64,000 nt of DNA from Lithospermum erythrorhizon (GCA_019722365.1 JADFUC010001888.1:1-64000); one strand, 5' to 3'; positions 11,683 through 24,166 are shown, counted from the first letter of the stretch. Numbers and translations: made by a program. Notes: generated by a model not told the origin, from the letters alone.

Positions 11683-13440
11683 ATAAATCAATCACAACCG
11701 GCCGACAAGGCCACGTAAATACTAAAGCGCCGGCTACGCCACGAATACAACAAAGGTTTACAAGGCTACGTAAATTAGAAACGCCACAAGGCCACGAACA
11801 CAAGAACATAAGCTGGGAGTTTAAGCTAGTACTTACTTCCTGCAGCACTCAACGCCACACAATTGCATAATCATAACATTGGCTCACACAAATGAATCAC
11901 ACATAATCATACAACAATTACATGTATACCATTCTCACATAATCATACTAATAATGTCATGTATACCATTCTCACATAATCATACCACAACGACATGTAT
12001 ACCATTCTCACATAATCATGGCCCACAACGATATGTTCACACAATTTAAAGTAAGTACGTAAAGTAGCACCCGCCGAGATAAGTACTCACCTCGTTAGCA
12101 CCGAACGTCCCCGCCTAATCGATCCAAGTGTCTTCCCATCGCCCGCTGCCTAAATCAAACAATTCAACAATTACCACCGCAACAACTTTAACCCTTATCT
12201 TAATTAAATTTCTCGACTTTTCAACCCATTTAGTTACAAATTAACTACCAAGTATAAGATCGCTACTTATGTTTCAAAGACTATTAAAATGACGAATTTC
12301 AACTATCCCGCATCACTAAATCCATAATCGATCAACACTTAACCAAAATACTAACATTTTCAACCACTTCAATCAACCCAATATATCAACTTTTCCAACT
12401 AATCAAACCCATTTCAACAACCTCAAACTCTAAAGCCCGTTTTTACTACTACTCAAAATCTAATAAAAGTAATTTCAACATATATTCTCCCCTTAACAAC
12501 TTATAATCAATATTTCCACCTCAAAAACAATCACAATAGAGGTCCAATAACATATTTATACTCTCAACAACATTTTAGAAAAAGTCAACCCAAAGTCAAC
12601 TCAACTATACCAACACTTTCTACCTCAAAAATCGATTATTATCATCTCATATACTATAATCTAAGCCTAGATAATAATTATATGCAATAATAACCCACAA
12701 AAGCCAAGTCAACTTTAAGTCCCAAAAAGTCAATCTAATTTAAACGCCTCGAAATTCCAGATCAAAACACGAATTTCAACTCAAGAATAACTAATTTAGA
12801 ACCCAAGAATCGATTAGCAATAAAATCAAAATACAAAAAGTCAACTCAACCAAACTCACAAAATACACAAAAAAGTTTCGACCTTTTTACCTTGAATCGA
12901 AGAGGGACGGATGGTAGGAGAAACTCTCCAAGAATTGGCGTCCAAAGCTCTCATGTAGATTGAGAGAATCAAGAAAAAAATCAAGAGGGAGAAAAGAGTC
13001 ATTTGACCAGAGGCGTATGAGGGAAAAGACGGGGTCTTTGGTTTGGGCCTTGTCGGGTTTACGAAGTTTAACGGGTCAGCCCAAAGAGTTTTATGCGTCT
13101 AAAAACCTCGATCGCTTTAATCTCACGATACTTCGCTTTAACTTTATCTCACAACCAACTTCCAAACATTAACATTTCTACCTCAAATTATATATTACCA
13201 CCCACCAATATACTACTATTCTGATTACAACTTTAAAATTCTAAATACCGAAATATACTACCAACCGACCGGACCACAGATATCACTATTCAACTTTAAA
13301 TTTTTGATTTCCTCGAATACTTCCACCGAACAACTAGTATACTATTACAGTAGAATATTAGTACGGAATCAAGAAGCACTAATTTTATAATCAAAGTTTT
13401 CAAACTATGAACAATAAATCTAACATCATCACGGAAGTAC
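11683..13440 (-). mobile_element. Minus-oriented family-A-related LTR, right half
   Basis: This continues the LTR interrupted at 9131. GCCGACAAGGCCACG, the ATGTATACCAT repeats and GAGATAAGTACTCACCTCG at about 12080 appear in the same order as in 3570-6280. The right boundary is uncertain because sequence after about 13100 no longer aligns clearly with the other copies. Confidence 0.55.
11914..12035. repeat. Three-copy minisatellite, about 40 bp unit
   Basis: Three consecutive copies contain CATGTATACCATTCTCACAT followed by AATCAT and a variable CCACAACGA-like spacer. The first copy starts near 11921. The array is part of the LTR, because 5085-5180 has a degenerate version. Confidence 0.85.
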
Positions 13441-14416
13441 CGCTGTATCAGTAAAGGATGGTAACATTTTTATTTTGTCAATTTCTTCATATTTACTATT
13501 TTTTCTAACTAATTAATTTATACAATAGTTTCTATTCAAGTGTCCGGACAAATGCCGATGTAATGTCCATTTGCTTGAAAGAAATACATGCTAACTCCAC
13601 GCATCAGATTGCCTCCTAACCTTTGTCGAGATAAGACGAGGAATATCTTTCCGGTGAAGTTAATTGGGTAAATTTTATCAAGTTTTTAAATCGTCATAGC
13701 AATACTATAACGAATATCTATCAGAATGCGCCTCATCAATTTGTCGGGATTCTCCTGATTTCAAGAAAGCTGCCGGAAGCACGCCAAGAATCCACGCGAC
13801 TACAAGTTCGAAACTGTGAATTCAGCCCACTACCGCATTACATCGTCAATCGGGTTGAATACATGGCTACAAGTCTGACTGTAAACAAACGACACACTCA
13901 AAACCACTACTCATTTAGCCCATGCGTAGTCCCAAATAAAGATTTCACAACGTAATGTTAGTAATTGATCCAATATTAATAAAAGCACTACATTTTGTAA
14001 ATATTTTCGTACTCATTTTTTTTTTTTTATCGTTGATTTAATAAAACTGAAGAATTTACTTGTATGTTTGTAAGCAAAGCAATGTAGTTTATTTCATGCT
14101 TCAGAATTTTAATGTCAATAAATCTTATGATTGTTTTATACCTAACCTTTTATTTGCTTTTGTTTTTATAAGCTTAATTCGGCCAGCACAGACAATCACG
14201 GGGCAAGAGTAATTCCCTTGCTTTTAAATGCAAAACACGCCGATAATTGCTCGAAAGGTTTCATTTTATTTTAAGAATTTCACCCCTTTCATTTTAGCTG
14301 ACGGTGTGCGCGATAACAGTAGAGCAAAAAAACACTATTTCGTAAGTGTATATTAACCAAAAACAAAACCGACCATTAACCTCCTAACCTTGCTTCGTAG
14401 TAAAATCGAATAAGGA
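13441..14416. other. Upstream region of gene 1, nothing specific
   Basis: AT-rich with no ORF of note. It should contain the promoter and 5' UTR of the H1-like gene, but no TATA box position can be defended. TGTATATTAAC at about 14347 is a weak candidate about 70 bases before the ATG. Confidence 0.4.
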
Positions 14417-16517
14417 ATGGAGAATTTGAGGGAAGCAATTATGGGACAAATCAAGAATAATCATTCACTAAACCCTACGCAGACTTCTGTTATTGAAGAT
14501 CGTCTCACTCAAATTCTTTCTCAGTTTCGCACACCTCATCACCCTCCTTATGCTGCGGTAAATATTCTCACTTGTCCCAAAAATATTGTCCACTTTTCAA
14601 TTTCCAGATCTATTCTTTTTTCATTTATCTGGGATATAATTTTATAAAAAGCTAGGTCTTTCTATTAAATTCAATCAATTATGGCTACAATGTTTGTTAA
14701 TTTCGACAATTGGACACAAATCGGACAATCTTTTTGGGATAATTATCTTTGTCAAATGTAGTCTTCAAAAGCTGATATTCTGTTGCGTAGATTGTTAACT
14801 AGATAATCACCCTGTTGATAAAAAATGCTTTGAAATTTAAAGATCACATTAATTGTTCTTGGTAATGAATAAATTTATTTGCTTTATGATATTTATGCAG
14901 TTTGTGGATTTCTGTTTGATTAATTTAATTTATTTTAACTGTAAATTCAGTAGTTTTATATTGTTGGGATTGCAAGATGATTCTGAAATGTTAGGAAATT
15001 TATGTTGCTCAGGACGTGAAATTTCCTGAACCGTTAGAGAAATTTGTGTAAGCCATTCAATGAGATGTAGATTGATCCCGTTGGTTACATTAAACTGTGT
15101 CGGGATTAGTTTGAGATGTATAAAACCGTATGAGTAGTTATTAGACGGTCAGAAGAATCACAAAAGCAGGTTTTATCACCTTCTCAACTGGTAGTTTTTT
15201 TTATTAATCATACATCGCAAACAAACCACAAGAGAGTAGTTTCACCGTGAGATCAATGTACATTGCATCCGATGGTTTCAATGAATTCCGGAACTGTTCA
15301 CAAAATTTCACATCTTGAACAACAGAAATATTATAGATTGATTTCTGATTAGCTTTTATTGGCTGCTATTTAAAATAATTTGGTAGAGCCTAGACAGCAT
15401 ATAGGTTTCACTGTAAAAGAGTAAATGTTGTCTGACTTGTTTTTTTGTATTCGTATTAAATTGTATCTTTTCACATGATAAACATTGTGATTACAATTAT
15501 CATAATTTTGAGCTTGGGCTTGTTGATTTAGTCGCTTTAGAGAAAGAAATGGTGTAACTGGATTTTATAATACAGATGATTCAGAGGGCAATTCTGGAGT
15601 TGAATGAGAAAGGGGGTTCCTCTGAGAAGTCTATATCAGAGTTTATTAACAAACATTATGATGATCTTCCGTGGGCACATTGCTCGTTATTGCAACACCA
15701 TCTTGGGTCGCTTTCTGAGCATGGGGAGATTATTGTTACTCGTGGCTTTCGCTACTCACTATGTGGTGCAGGTTCCACATTAGGTTCAATGAAAGGTGGA
15801 AAGAAGTATCGCAGAAAGAAGTCGAGGTGGAGGTTTGAGAAAAAGCAGAATAACAAAGGTATTGTCACGAAAAAAGTAATGTCTTCCTCAGAGAACTCTG
15901 GAAAATATCCACCGGTAGAGGTTACATCAGACATTAAAAAGTCCCAGTTCCTGAAGAAACTTCCATCCGACTCTACTGTTATTACCAGAAGAAGAGAAAA
16001 GGTTATCAGTTCTCAAAGGCAGAGTGGCGCTCAACTTCAACCTGTATCAGTTCCCCCTTGTTCATCTACGAATTTACAGAAGGATGAGGGGAGTAATTCT
16101 CAGGGAGTTTGCAAACTCTTGGAATCGCCGCAACAGGAAAAGGAAATGTCACTGAGGACATATCAACGCAGAGGCAGGAGTCGTAAAGCAAAAACAGACA
16201 CGATTGTACAAGATGAGTTACCTGCGGCAGACATCCAGAAACAAGAAGAACAGGAACCACAAAAATTGCTATGTAATCATATTCCACTAGAAAAAATTTC
16301 AGAATCAGCTTTAACCAAGGAGGACTTAACACTTCCAAACCACGACAATTCTGTGAAAGAACATAAATTAGAGCCATCAAAGCGGCGACCCCGAGGCAGG
16401 CCTCCGAAAAGAAAGCCGGTTGCTAAGGGAGAGGATGACCAACCATCGACAAGAAGTAAGCTAAAGAAAAGCGTAGAGCTCAAAAGATCCAAAAGAACTG
16501 TAAGGATACCCATATGA
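14417..16517 (+). CDS. Histone H1/H5-like globular domain protein with AT-hook
   Basis: Two exons, 14417-14557 and 15576-16517, joined by a 1018 bp phase-0 GT-AG intron (GTAAAT...TACAG), give a 360-residue protein. Residues about 41-109 form a linker-histone (H15) winged-helix domain: HPPYAA ends exon 1 and MIQRAILELNEKGGSS opens exon 2, followed by LPWAHCSLLQHHL and a GFRYSL strand. A basic stretch (about 123-138) could act as a nuclear signal. A canonical AT-hook core RPRGRPPKRKP sits at about 318-328, with a weaker GRSRK motif upstream. The middle is Ser/Lys/Gln-rich and probably disordered. The family (plant GH1/HMGA-related proteins) binds AT-rich DNA and linker DNA in chromatin. Joining the exons restores the domain, which is strong support for the splice. 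No frameshift was seen. The exact subfamily is inferred, so no symbol is given. Confidence 0.9.
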
Positions 16518-17307
16518 GTTTATTTTTATCTTGGCATGACTCAGGCTTCGATTATTCATACTCAATCATGGTAGTCATAACATTACCAGTAACATAACAT
16601 TAACTTGGTTTATTTGAGACGTTTAAAGGTTTGTTTGTCAAACATAACTTCGAAATTGCCTCACAGCTGAAGATGAAGTTATTTTATCTTGGTACAGACT
16701 CAGGCTTCATGTTTTACCGGCGATCATATATCGGCATGGCAAGCACGCTTCTAGTCATTTTATGCAATTCATATTAGACACTTCAAAACCAATTACATAT
16801 GTACATTTTCTAGGCCTTTTACCGAGTCTGAATTGTATTGAAGGCTCGACAGAATTAGATTCGAATATTTGTTGGCACATGAAAATTAATTAATTAATTA
16901 ATTAAATTCCAACTATACGAGGTTTTATGTTGGCTTAATAGAGCAAATTGAATGTCCCAAAATGGTTAGTCAATTTATGAAACATCAATAAGGGTCTCAT
17001 GCCATCAGTACGTTAGTCAATTTATGAAACATCAATAAGGGTCTCATGCCATCACTACATCAACTATCCTGTACCCATTGAGTGAGTACCCCATTGAGTG
17101 AGTACTAGATAGACTCTGGTTAGACATAATAATCAGAAATTACTCCAAACCACATTAGCTAAACTCGATGTGACATACTCAACTAAAAGCGATCGTAGGA
17201 GAAATTGAATCATGACATTTCGATCACAAGCATATTTACTCTATCAATTCAACCACCCTAACGGATTATTTATAAAATTTCCTATATTAAGAATTGACAA
17301 ATAATCA
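16518..17307. other. Gene 1 downstream region with short tandem repeats
   Basis: This holds the 3' UTR of the H1-like gene; no polyadenylation site can be fixed. A (TTAA)n-like run occurs at 16888-16904, and two small tandem duplications follow (separate entry). Confidence 0.5.
16965..17106. repeat. 47 bp and 16 bp tandem duplications
   Basis: A 47 bp unit beginning GTTAGTCAATTTATGAAAC is repeated almost exactly at 16965-17011 and 17012-17058, differing at one base near the end (CAGTAC against CACTAC). Just after it, CCATTGAGTGAGTACC occurs twice in tandem at 17075-17090 and 17091-17106. Confidence 0.95.
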
Positions 17308-20300
17308 AAGGTGCTAGTCGGAGGTGATGAACCAGGAGACGCGGCAACCAACCGACAGCCTCGGTGGGCCGCTCGGGGCCCGGCCCACCCGGTTCAGATT
17401 CTACCGGCCTTGTGCCCACGAATCCGCCCCGGTTCGTTATCAATAAGCGGGTCGGACGGGCCTAATGGCTCCGTGCCTGTCTTGGCTCGCCGAGCCCACC
17501 TAATATTCGTAATTTCACTCAGTCTGTTCATTGAGTCTCCTTAAATTCTCAGATACGTGGGAGGTCATATACAAACCTGCACTTCAATGCTAATACCATA
17601 CTAACGTGGTAATCACATATGAAACGGTACCACGTTAATACATAAATGTTGCATTTTTCTGCTATAAACGGTACCTTTCACTGCTACCTGGGACGCTTAA
17701 AGTTGGCAGAAAGGCAGCTTTTCAAAATCACAAATATTCAAACATACACATTCATTCATTCACACATTCATTCATTCAAACGTGAAACACCATAAATATT
17801 GAAGCATTCAAACATTCACAACATTCAAACATTGACATCATTAACAACTTCGAATAAGAGTACGTAAATAACAAACATTGTTTAAACGGGAAAAAACAGA
17901 ATACATATAATATATTAACACATTCACTCATGTGTTTCTTCACCTTGCTCTTCTTCAACTATAAAATGGAGGAGGCGGGAAAGGATGTGAGAGCCAATTG
18001 TCGAGGAGTGTCACATGCGATCCTATTGCCGCCTCGACATCCCGACTATGGATCCGTGACGCGCCGCCATTTCGTTGATCATCCTCTCTTCCCCGGCCGG
18101 TCCTTCATGACATCGGTATTATCTCGACGCAACCCGGTCATTTCATCCAACAACCTTCAAAGTGTCACCCGCTTCTCTGCTTGGTTGTTAAAGTGGTAGT
18201 AGCCCTCACTTGAGGATACGGCAGACCTCCTCCTGCACTCCGCCACCTCTGTGAACCCACCCCATCGGAGCCGCCTCCGTGCTCTAATCTGTAGTTCCAC
18301 ACCGCTTGCCTAACCTCCTCTCATAGTTCTCGTAGACTTCCACTTCGATCTCAACGCCCATATCCCACAAATAAACCTCCTCAAACTTATAGAAATTGAG
18401 GCTTTGAAATCATCGCCGCTTTGTTAACCTCACGCCTCCGATAATCTTGTAGATGCACATTTTCCCAATTAACCAACAACGTGACAAGATCATGCCATAT
18501 CAGGGCGCCTTTATTATACCAATTGCATACGCATGGATAGGATGAAAATATTTTAAAAACTTGTCTCTCCTCCATATTCGAACCATATCTCCCCAATACC
18601 AAGACCATCTCTACGCTTAATGGCGAATCTTCGGGAAAGATTGACGATACATTCTAAAGCAAGATGAATATTTGTTCATATTGAGTTGAAAAACTTTTAG
18701 GCAATCTTTAAATGGCTCAAGAAATTTAAGTAATTCATAACAATATTTCCAATTATTATATGAAATGGGATAATATTCACCAACGGAGCATGATCTCATA
18801 AAATGTTGTAATTTCATCCTTATATACAAAGACGAATCCAGATCGTAAGTCGAAGTTCCATCTAGTATCACACAATCCACCACTTTTTAAACTTTTTCCC
18901 AAGCCTCAACCAATTTTTATATTTATGTCTTCTAACCCCGCCATTAACAACAAAAATTAACGCCTTTACTATTGGTAAAATAACCTATCCCAAACAACGC
19001 TATTCCATCTTTAGCAACTAATCAAAGCACGCGATAAACATCTAACACGTAAAAGTTCACTAAAATCCGTTTATTGTGGCATCTTTTAATCTTTCAATTG
19101 TAATGTTATTAGCTGAATGATTATCAAATGAAATCAAGTGGCCCTTATTCAAACATTTGTAATCATTGGCACATGCAAGTATACCTTCCCGAAATTCATC
19201 ATTGTTATGTTTAGCACCGATCTAAAATATATAATTCTCCTTGTAAGACCTAACTACGATCAATCCAATGGCATGTTACCACATTACATCAAAAATCCAA
19301 AAAGACCCGATATCACTTCAATAAACACATTTTATAAAGTGCAAATTCATGAAGATTTTACATAGAAGATCTTTTTTTCACTTTTAAAATATTTAAAAAG
19401 CATAAGCCAGAATTGCATCGAAAATACGATTGCTCGGGGATTAACGTATATTTTGAACCATTTATTTAAACGCCATCCATCACAATGATTAAAAGGCAAA
19501 GAATTACCGACATAAATTTCATAGTTTCAATCCTATATGCCAAAAAATACTAAAAAGTTTTTGCTTGGCCGTGTGATCAATTAGCTTCCTTGTATACCAC
19601 CTCCCCCACTCTCACCGTTTTTAGTTATCTTATGACCACCATGTCTAGCAAGATGACCGGCTCCCCTTTACCCCAATCTCGCTCTTCCATGATAATACTC
19701 TTACACTTAAACAATTGTCGCTTGTTTTTCCCGTCTCCAAGAAAAATATTTCCAAACTACGTAAGTTTTTTCCTCTCAATAGTAGTATCCGTAGCACTAG
19801 ATTGAGAGTTAATAAGGGTAAGTTCATCCATACGATTATCATCATCTAAATTAACAAAATCAATATTAGACATACTAGCACTATCACTTCTGGAATACTT
19901 TTTTCCAAGGTTACGCCATGCCATTAATTAAGAACAAATATAAAAAATTTATAAAAAAGTCGATAAATAATACCGGATCGCAATGGAGCAAGGTAAGATC
20001 GCTTGATTCACTATCAGAACGAACAAGCCCAAACCAAAGTAATCTATTAACATTGTAATTGCTTCGAAAGTGATTCTTATTTCTTTGGTATTCAAGAATT
20101 TATCAATGTTAGAATACAGAAACGGGGCTTTATGTACGCTTCCTTTTATGTATCACCTCTTCATTTGAGTTTTGCTTAAATGATGGTTTGTGTATAGTCA
20201 AAACGGTAAAATTCTAAATGAAACGCACCCACGTTATTACAAAAACGCAGACTGCTTTCATCTAAACCGCATCTCCGTCGATCATACAAATTCATAAAAA

Positions 20301-20690
20301 TTGCCGCTGATTCTTAACGTTGCATCAAGCACTTCAAATGGTATACCGCTTATGTCATAAGAAATGCTATATATCCTCAAGCATGACACGCATCGCTACT
20401 TTAAATCCAAGATACAGCCAGACATGCGTGAAACGCATTGCTGGGATTATCGCCCCGCCTCGAGTACACGAACCGAACAGGGCCCAAGATTAACGGACGG
20501 CTCGCCCGGTTCGTTAACGGGCTCTGCCGAACACGTTACGGACGGGGCCGGTTCGTTGTTTAAGGGGTCAGCTGCCCGGCCCAGCCTGGGCTTGCCACGA
20601 CTCAGCCTAACCTACAGCTACCATAGGCCATAGCAGGCCTTATTTGGGACTCACGTATATTCACACTGGTGGGCGCTAATTTGTTATTAG
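17308..20690 (-). mobile_element. Degenerate hAT DNA transposon
   Basis: The left end begins CAAAGGTGCTAGTCGG, typical of hAT terminal repeats. It is followed by a GC-rich subterminal block full of GGGCC/CCGGCC motifs (17340-17490), and a matching GC-rich block lies at the right (20450-20600). Such blocks are characteristic of plant Ac-like hAT elements. Between them lies a broken minus-strand transposase (18617-19930). The right terminus and the 8 bp target duplication are not clear, so the right boundary is approximate. Confidence 0.65.
18617..18883 (-). pseudogene. hAT transposase remnant
   Basis: On the minus strand the sequence reads a CDTRWN-like block just upstream (about 18860-18885), then SSLYIRMKLQHF, a W-containing segment (NNWKYCYELLKFLEPFKD) and YSSCFRMYRQSFPKI. 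This order of TRWNST-like block, 'W..i..fL.pF' block and following helix is that of the RNase-H-like domain of plant RICESLEEPER/Ac-type hAT transposases. An N-terminal piece (MAWRNLGKKYS..., about 19645-19922) is also visible. Stops and frameshifts separate the pieces, so no functional transposase is encoded. The C-terminal dimerisation domain was not recognised. Confidence 0.6.
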
Positions 20691-21429
20691 GTTGTCGGCC
20701 GCCCATTTTGAGGACAATCTTTTTGGGACAACCTTTATTCATTTACCCTCGAAATAAAGTTAATAAAAAGTTAATTGCTAAACGCTTCAGACAAATTTAC
20801 TAAACGCCTCTGGCCTCAAAATCATTGTGTTTATTATACCTCATATTTCAATATGAATCAATAACATTTAATTTCAATTTATTTTTTATTTCATAATCAA
20901 ATATTTATTATATTTCTTGTTATAACAATTGACATCACAAATCAGATACCACATAACATTACACAAAATAAATGTAAGATCTCATTTCATTAGAAATAAA
21001 CAAAAATAACCAATAACGTGATATGTATCAAAGTCAAATAATGTTGGCTATAACCGATTGACTTTCTTAATCATTGATTATGAGCTAAATTTTAACATTT
21101 GAAATTGAATATGTTTCTTTAAATAATTTGATGTTTTACTTGATGTCATGCATAATGATGTGTTTCTACATTATTTTTCATATTTTCCTATTCTCGTATT
21201 TAATTTAGTCATCATTGTCTAATCAATCAGAATAAGCATACGCGATAATATCATAATACAAGATTTCATGAGCATATTAATCGTTATTCCCTATAATTAA
21301 ATATAATAGATATTGAATATTAAAAAATATTAAATGTGGTTGATTCATATTTAGTACATCTAATCAATTTTTTGAGACCCTACCTAAAAAAAAGTGCCAA
21401 CATTTCACATTTCTACTTCACTGATATAA
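20691..21429. other. AT-rich intergenic
   Basis: No ORF, repeat or RNA gene was supported. It lies upstream of the probable first exon of the BPC gene and is the likely promoter region. Confidence 0.45.
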
Positions 21430-22860
21430 TAAATTCACAGAGACTCGGTTTTAGGGCTTCCTCGCGTGGTTTCATATGTAAGTTTTTTCACCTCAATAAT
21501 TCATTTTAATCTACTTCTTCATTTTCATTTATTTCCCCATCATTTTTAACTTGTATGATTTACTAATATCCCACTATTTTTTAAATAAATTGTCTAAGTT
21601 TTATCTTTTTATGGTTGGAGTTTAAATTTAGAACTAAAATATTTTTGTATAGTGTTAAGTGTAATAGATCTATAACTAATATTACAAATCTAAGTTATGT
21701 GTGTCAATTAAGGTTGTAAAGTTTGTTAATTATGACCAATTGAAATTTATAGAAAACTGGACAATATTTTAAGGATGGAGATAGTGGTAATTATACTATA
21801 CACATTGAGGGATTTAGGAACATTTCTAATATCTATTCAGTTTTTTCCAGTTTAGTTGGTTTGATTTAAAGAACTCTCTGGATTTGTTTGATTGTGATTA
21901 TTGATGTGTTGATTAATTGTTTCATGATTATTGATAATAGGGAACTAGGAGGGCAAGAGTTATTATGATTAAATTATGAAAATGCTTTCATGATATTAGG
22001 GGCAATTTGAAATGTTTTTTTTCTGTTCGGGGGGCAATTTGGAAAGTTGGATACTTTAATCCCTGGAACGAAAGCATCTTCATAGTTTAAGCAGGTGTAC
22101 GGAATTATGCCCAAGAGATTTATTTCATCGTTGTGACAAAACATTTTACATATGTCACTAGATTGTAAGGTTAAGTTGTTTTGTGAGTATAAGGAGTTGG
22201 ATCTTAGTTAGACTCAAATCTAGAAAATATGTTAGTTATACTCATTCAAGTCTAAGTATGTTCATGTGTATATGTTATACATATCGAATTTATATCGATA
22301 TGAAAATAAGCTATACCTATAACCTATTTGTAGTAACTTATATCATTAGAAGATTAATTTATACCTATTTTATTACAACTTGCATCTTAATGTGTAAGTT
22401 ATATATTTTCTACACTATTACATTGTTTTGTCAGGGTGATACAATATATGTTCTGTCGAGCTACGAGCCCCAAAATTCTATGTCGATTGGATTATTTTAG
22501 TAATGTAACAATAAGGATTGGTACTGTTTTCCTGAGTCTGTAACATAACAACATCGTGAGACTACTAAGGAATGAAAATTGGCAGTTTAAAGAACAGAAA
22601 ATACTGGTAATTTTTAACAGAAAATTCGTAATCTATGAATCTGCAATCTAGAATGAGATATTATGTGAATGTGTCTACTGTCTAGACTCTAGGGAGTCTA
22701 GACTGTATTGTCTCCTAGACATCTTGATGTTTTGGTGGTTAGTATACTAACTTTGACCTTTAGTACCTGACTTGAAATGGAACTTCTCATGGACGTTTGC
22801 AATATTTAGGTTAGTAGGGATGCACTGATGCAGATAATTAAGCAAAGGCTGCTGACCTAG
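21430..22860 (+). other. Possible 5' UTR exon and leader intron of BPC gene
   Basis: GACTCGGTTTTAGGGCTTCC at about 21443 leads to CATATGTAAGTTTTTT, a good 5' splice site near 21478, and an AG acceptor is available at GACCTAG (about 22860), 48 bases before the ATG. BPC genes commonly carry a leader intron, so I infer one here. The 105-codon ORF at 22183-22500 within it is AT-rich and unlike any family I know. Confidence 0.3.
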
Positions 22861-22907
22861 GAATGAATGCGCTGCACCTGTTTATTTAGTTTCAAATAAA
22901 TTAAGCC

Positions 22908-23435
22908 ATGAATTATTACAATCCTCTTGATGCGGTTCCAATATGTTCTGTTTCTCCTGAATTCAAACCATCCAAGGGTGCCAGGTTCAATTATTTAGAA
23001 CCAGGGGTTAAAACTAGTAACTCGGTTGCTGGGCAAAGTGACTCAGAACCAACTAGAAAGAAACAGTCCCACAAGAAGAAATCTTCTTCAGCTAAGAGTA
23101 CTGCTGCAGAAACTTCTCAAAAGAAGAATCCAAATAAGGCCCCGGATGATCCTAGGTATGATTTTTCTCAGGTGCCTCCACCATTCTGTTCTTGTACAGG
23201 TATTGCTAGACGGTGCTACAAATACGGGCCCGGTGGATGGCAGTCAACTTGTTGTACCACTTCCATGTCTGAGTATCCTCTTCCCATGAATCCGTCGAGA
23301 CCTGGCAGAAGGTTTTCCGGGAGAAGAATGAAGGCTGGAGCATACACGAAAATTCTCATTAAACTTGCAAGCAAGGCTAATGATCTTTCTTACCCGGTTG
23401 ATTTGAAGAACCACTGGGGCAAAGCTAGGCAGTAA
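22908..23435 (+). CDS. BASIC PENTACYSTEINE-like transcription factor, C-terminus frameshifted
   Basis: A 175-residue ORF. Residues 1-80 are Lys/Ser-rich with a basic patch (RKKQSHKKKSS, 50-60) suited to nuclear import. Residues 85-170 match the BPC/BBR DNA-binding domain, which binds GA/CT repeats. The five cysteines are C94, C96, C103, C115 and C116, followed by TTSMSEYPLPM, SGRRMKAGAY and PVDLKNHW. The spacing and the non-Cys residue before GGWQS resemble class II. The domain should end with a near-invariant HGTNKFVTI-type tail. Here it stops after NHWGKARQ, but the +1 frame immediately continues as NKFHMIK and a stop (23434-23457). One extra base between the TGG codon and 23433 therefore truncates the tail. 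The class II N-terminal coiled coil is also absent. It is either a recently damaged or diverged paralogue or carries a sequencing error. ATG 22908 follows an in-frame stop. Confidence 0.85.
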   Translation: MNYYNPLDAVPICSVSPEFKPSKGARFNYLEPGVKTSNSVAGQSDSEPTRKKQSHKKKSSSAKSTAAETSQKKNPNKAPDDPRYDFSQVPPPFCSCTGIARRCYKYGPGGWQSTCCTTSMSEYPLPMNPSRPGRRFSGRRMKAGAYTKILIKLASKANDLSYPVDLKNHWGKARQ

Positions 23436-23457
23436 TAAATTTCACATGATCAAGTAA

Positions 23458-24166
23458 AGTTTCTAGCCGATTAGTTGATATAGTGAACCACTCGCACATT
23501 ATCTCTAGTTATCTGGAAAGTTTGAGTTTGAGCTTTGGCTTAGGTGACTCGGGTCCAAATGTAGTATATATATCACTGGTCGGATCATGTTCATATTGAA
23601 TGTTTGTTGCATATGGTGTTGGTATTACTGCAATAATAGTACAATAAGTAGTGCTTTCGCTGGTGCTTCATTATTTGAAGTCTTGTGTCATAAATGGTGA
23701 TTGTTGCCCATTTGTTGGGATCCTTGAAGGAAACATCCTGTTATCTGACATAGTGATATACATCTTTATGCAGAAATGTTTTATTCAAATAACCGGTCCC
23801 CTTAACTAGAACATTTGGCATTTATGCTTCATCATGTCGAAGTTGAACTGGAAAAATTCGGAATTATTTGATATTATTTTAATCATAGTTAATCTGGTAC
23901 TGTATGTACTGCATAATTTTGGTAGGGGATGAACTGCAGTCTCCCTTGCCACATAAACACAGTCAGAAGCAGACTTCTCATTTTTCTTCACTTAAAAGGG
24001 TGACTTGACGAGGTATACATCTTCGTTAATTGAGTAACTATCTAGTTGTTTAGGCATCTATCGGACTACCAGGTACATGCACTATTCAGCAGAGAAATTA
24101 CACTACTGTATCTTTTGTCGAATAATGGCCTCTATTAGTTTGAAGTTCCATTATATGTTGACGGTC
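23458..24166. other. BPC downstream region, no further gene
   Basis: It contains the 3' UTR of the BPC-like gene. No second gene or repeat could be supported. The minus-strand 61-codon ORF at 23806-23991 has no family features. Confidence 0.45.

Noticed and set aside
16066..16380. 104-codon minus-strand ORF opposite gene 1
   Set aside because: It is a shadow of the H1-like exon 2 in another frame.
22183..22500. 105-codon ORF upstream of the BPC gene
   Set aside because: It is AT-driven (Tyr/Ile/Leu-rich), lies in the probable leader intron, and shows no family motif.
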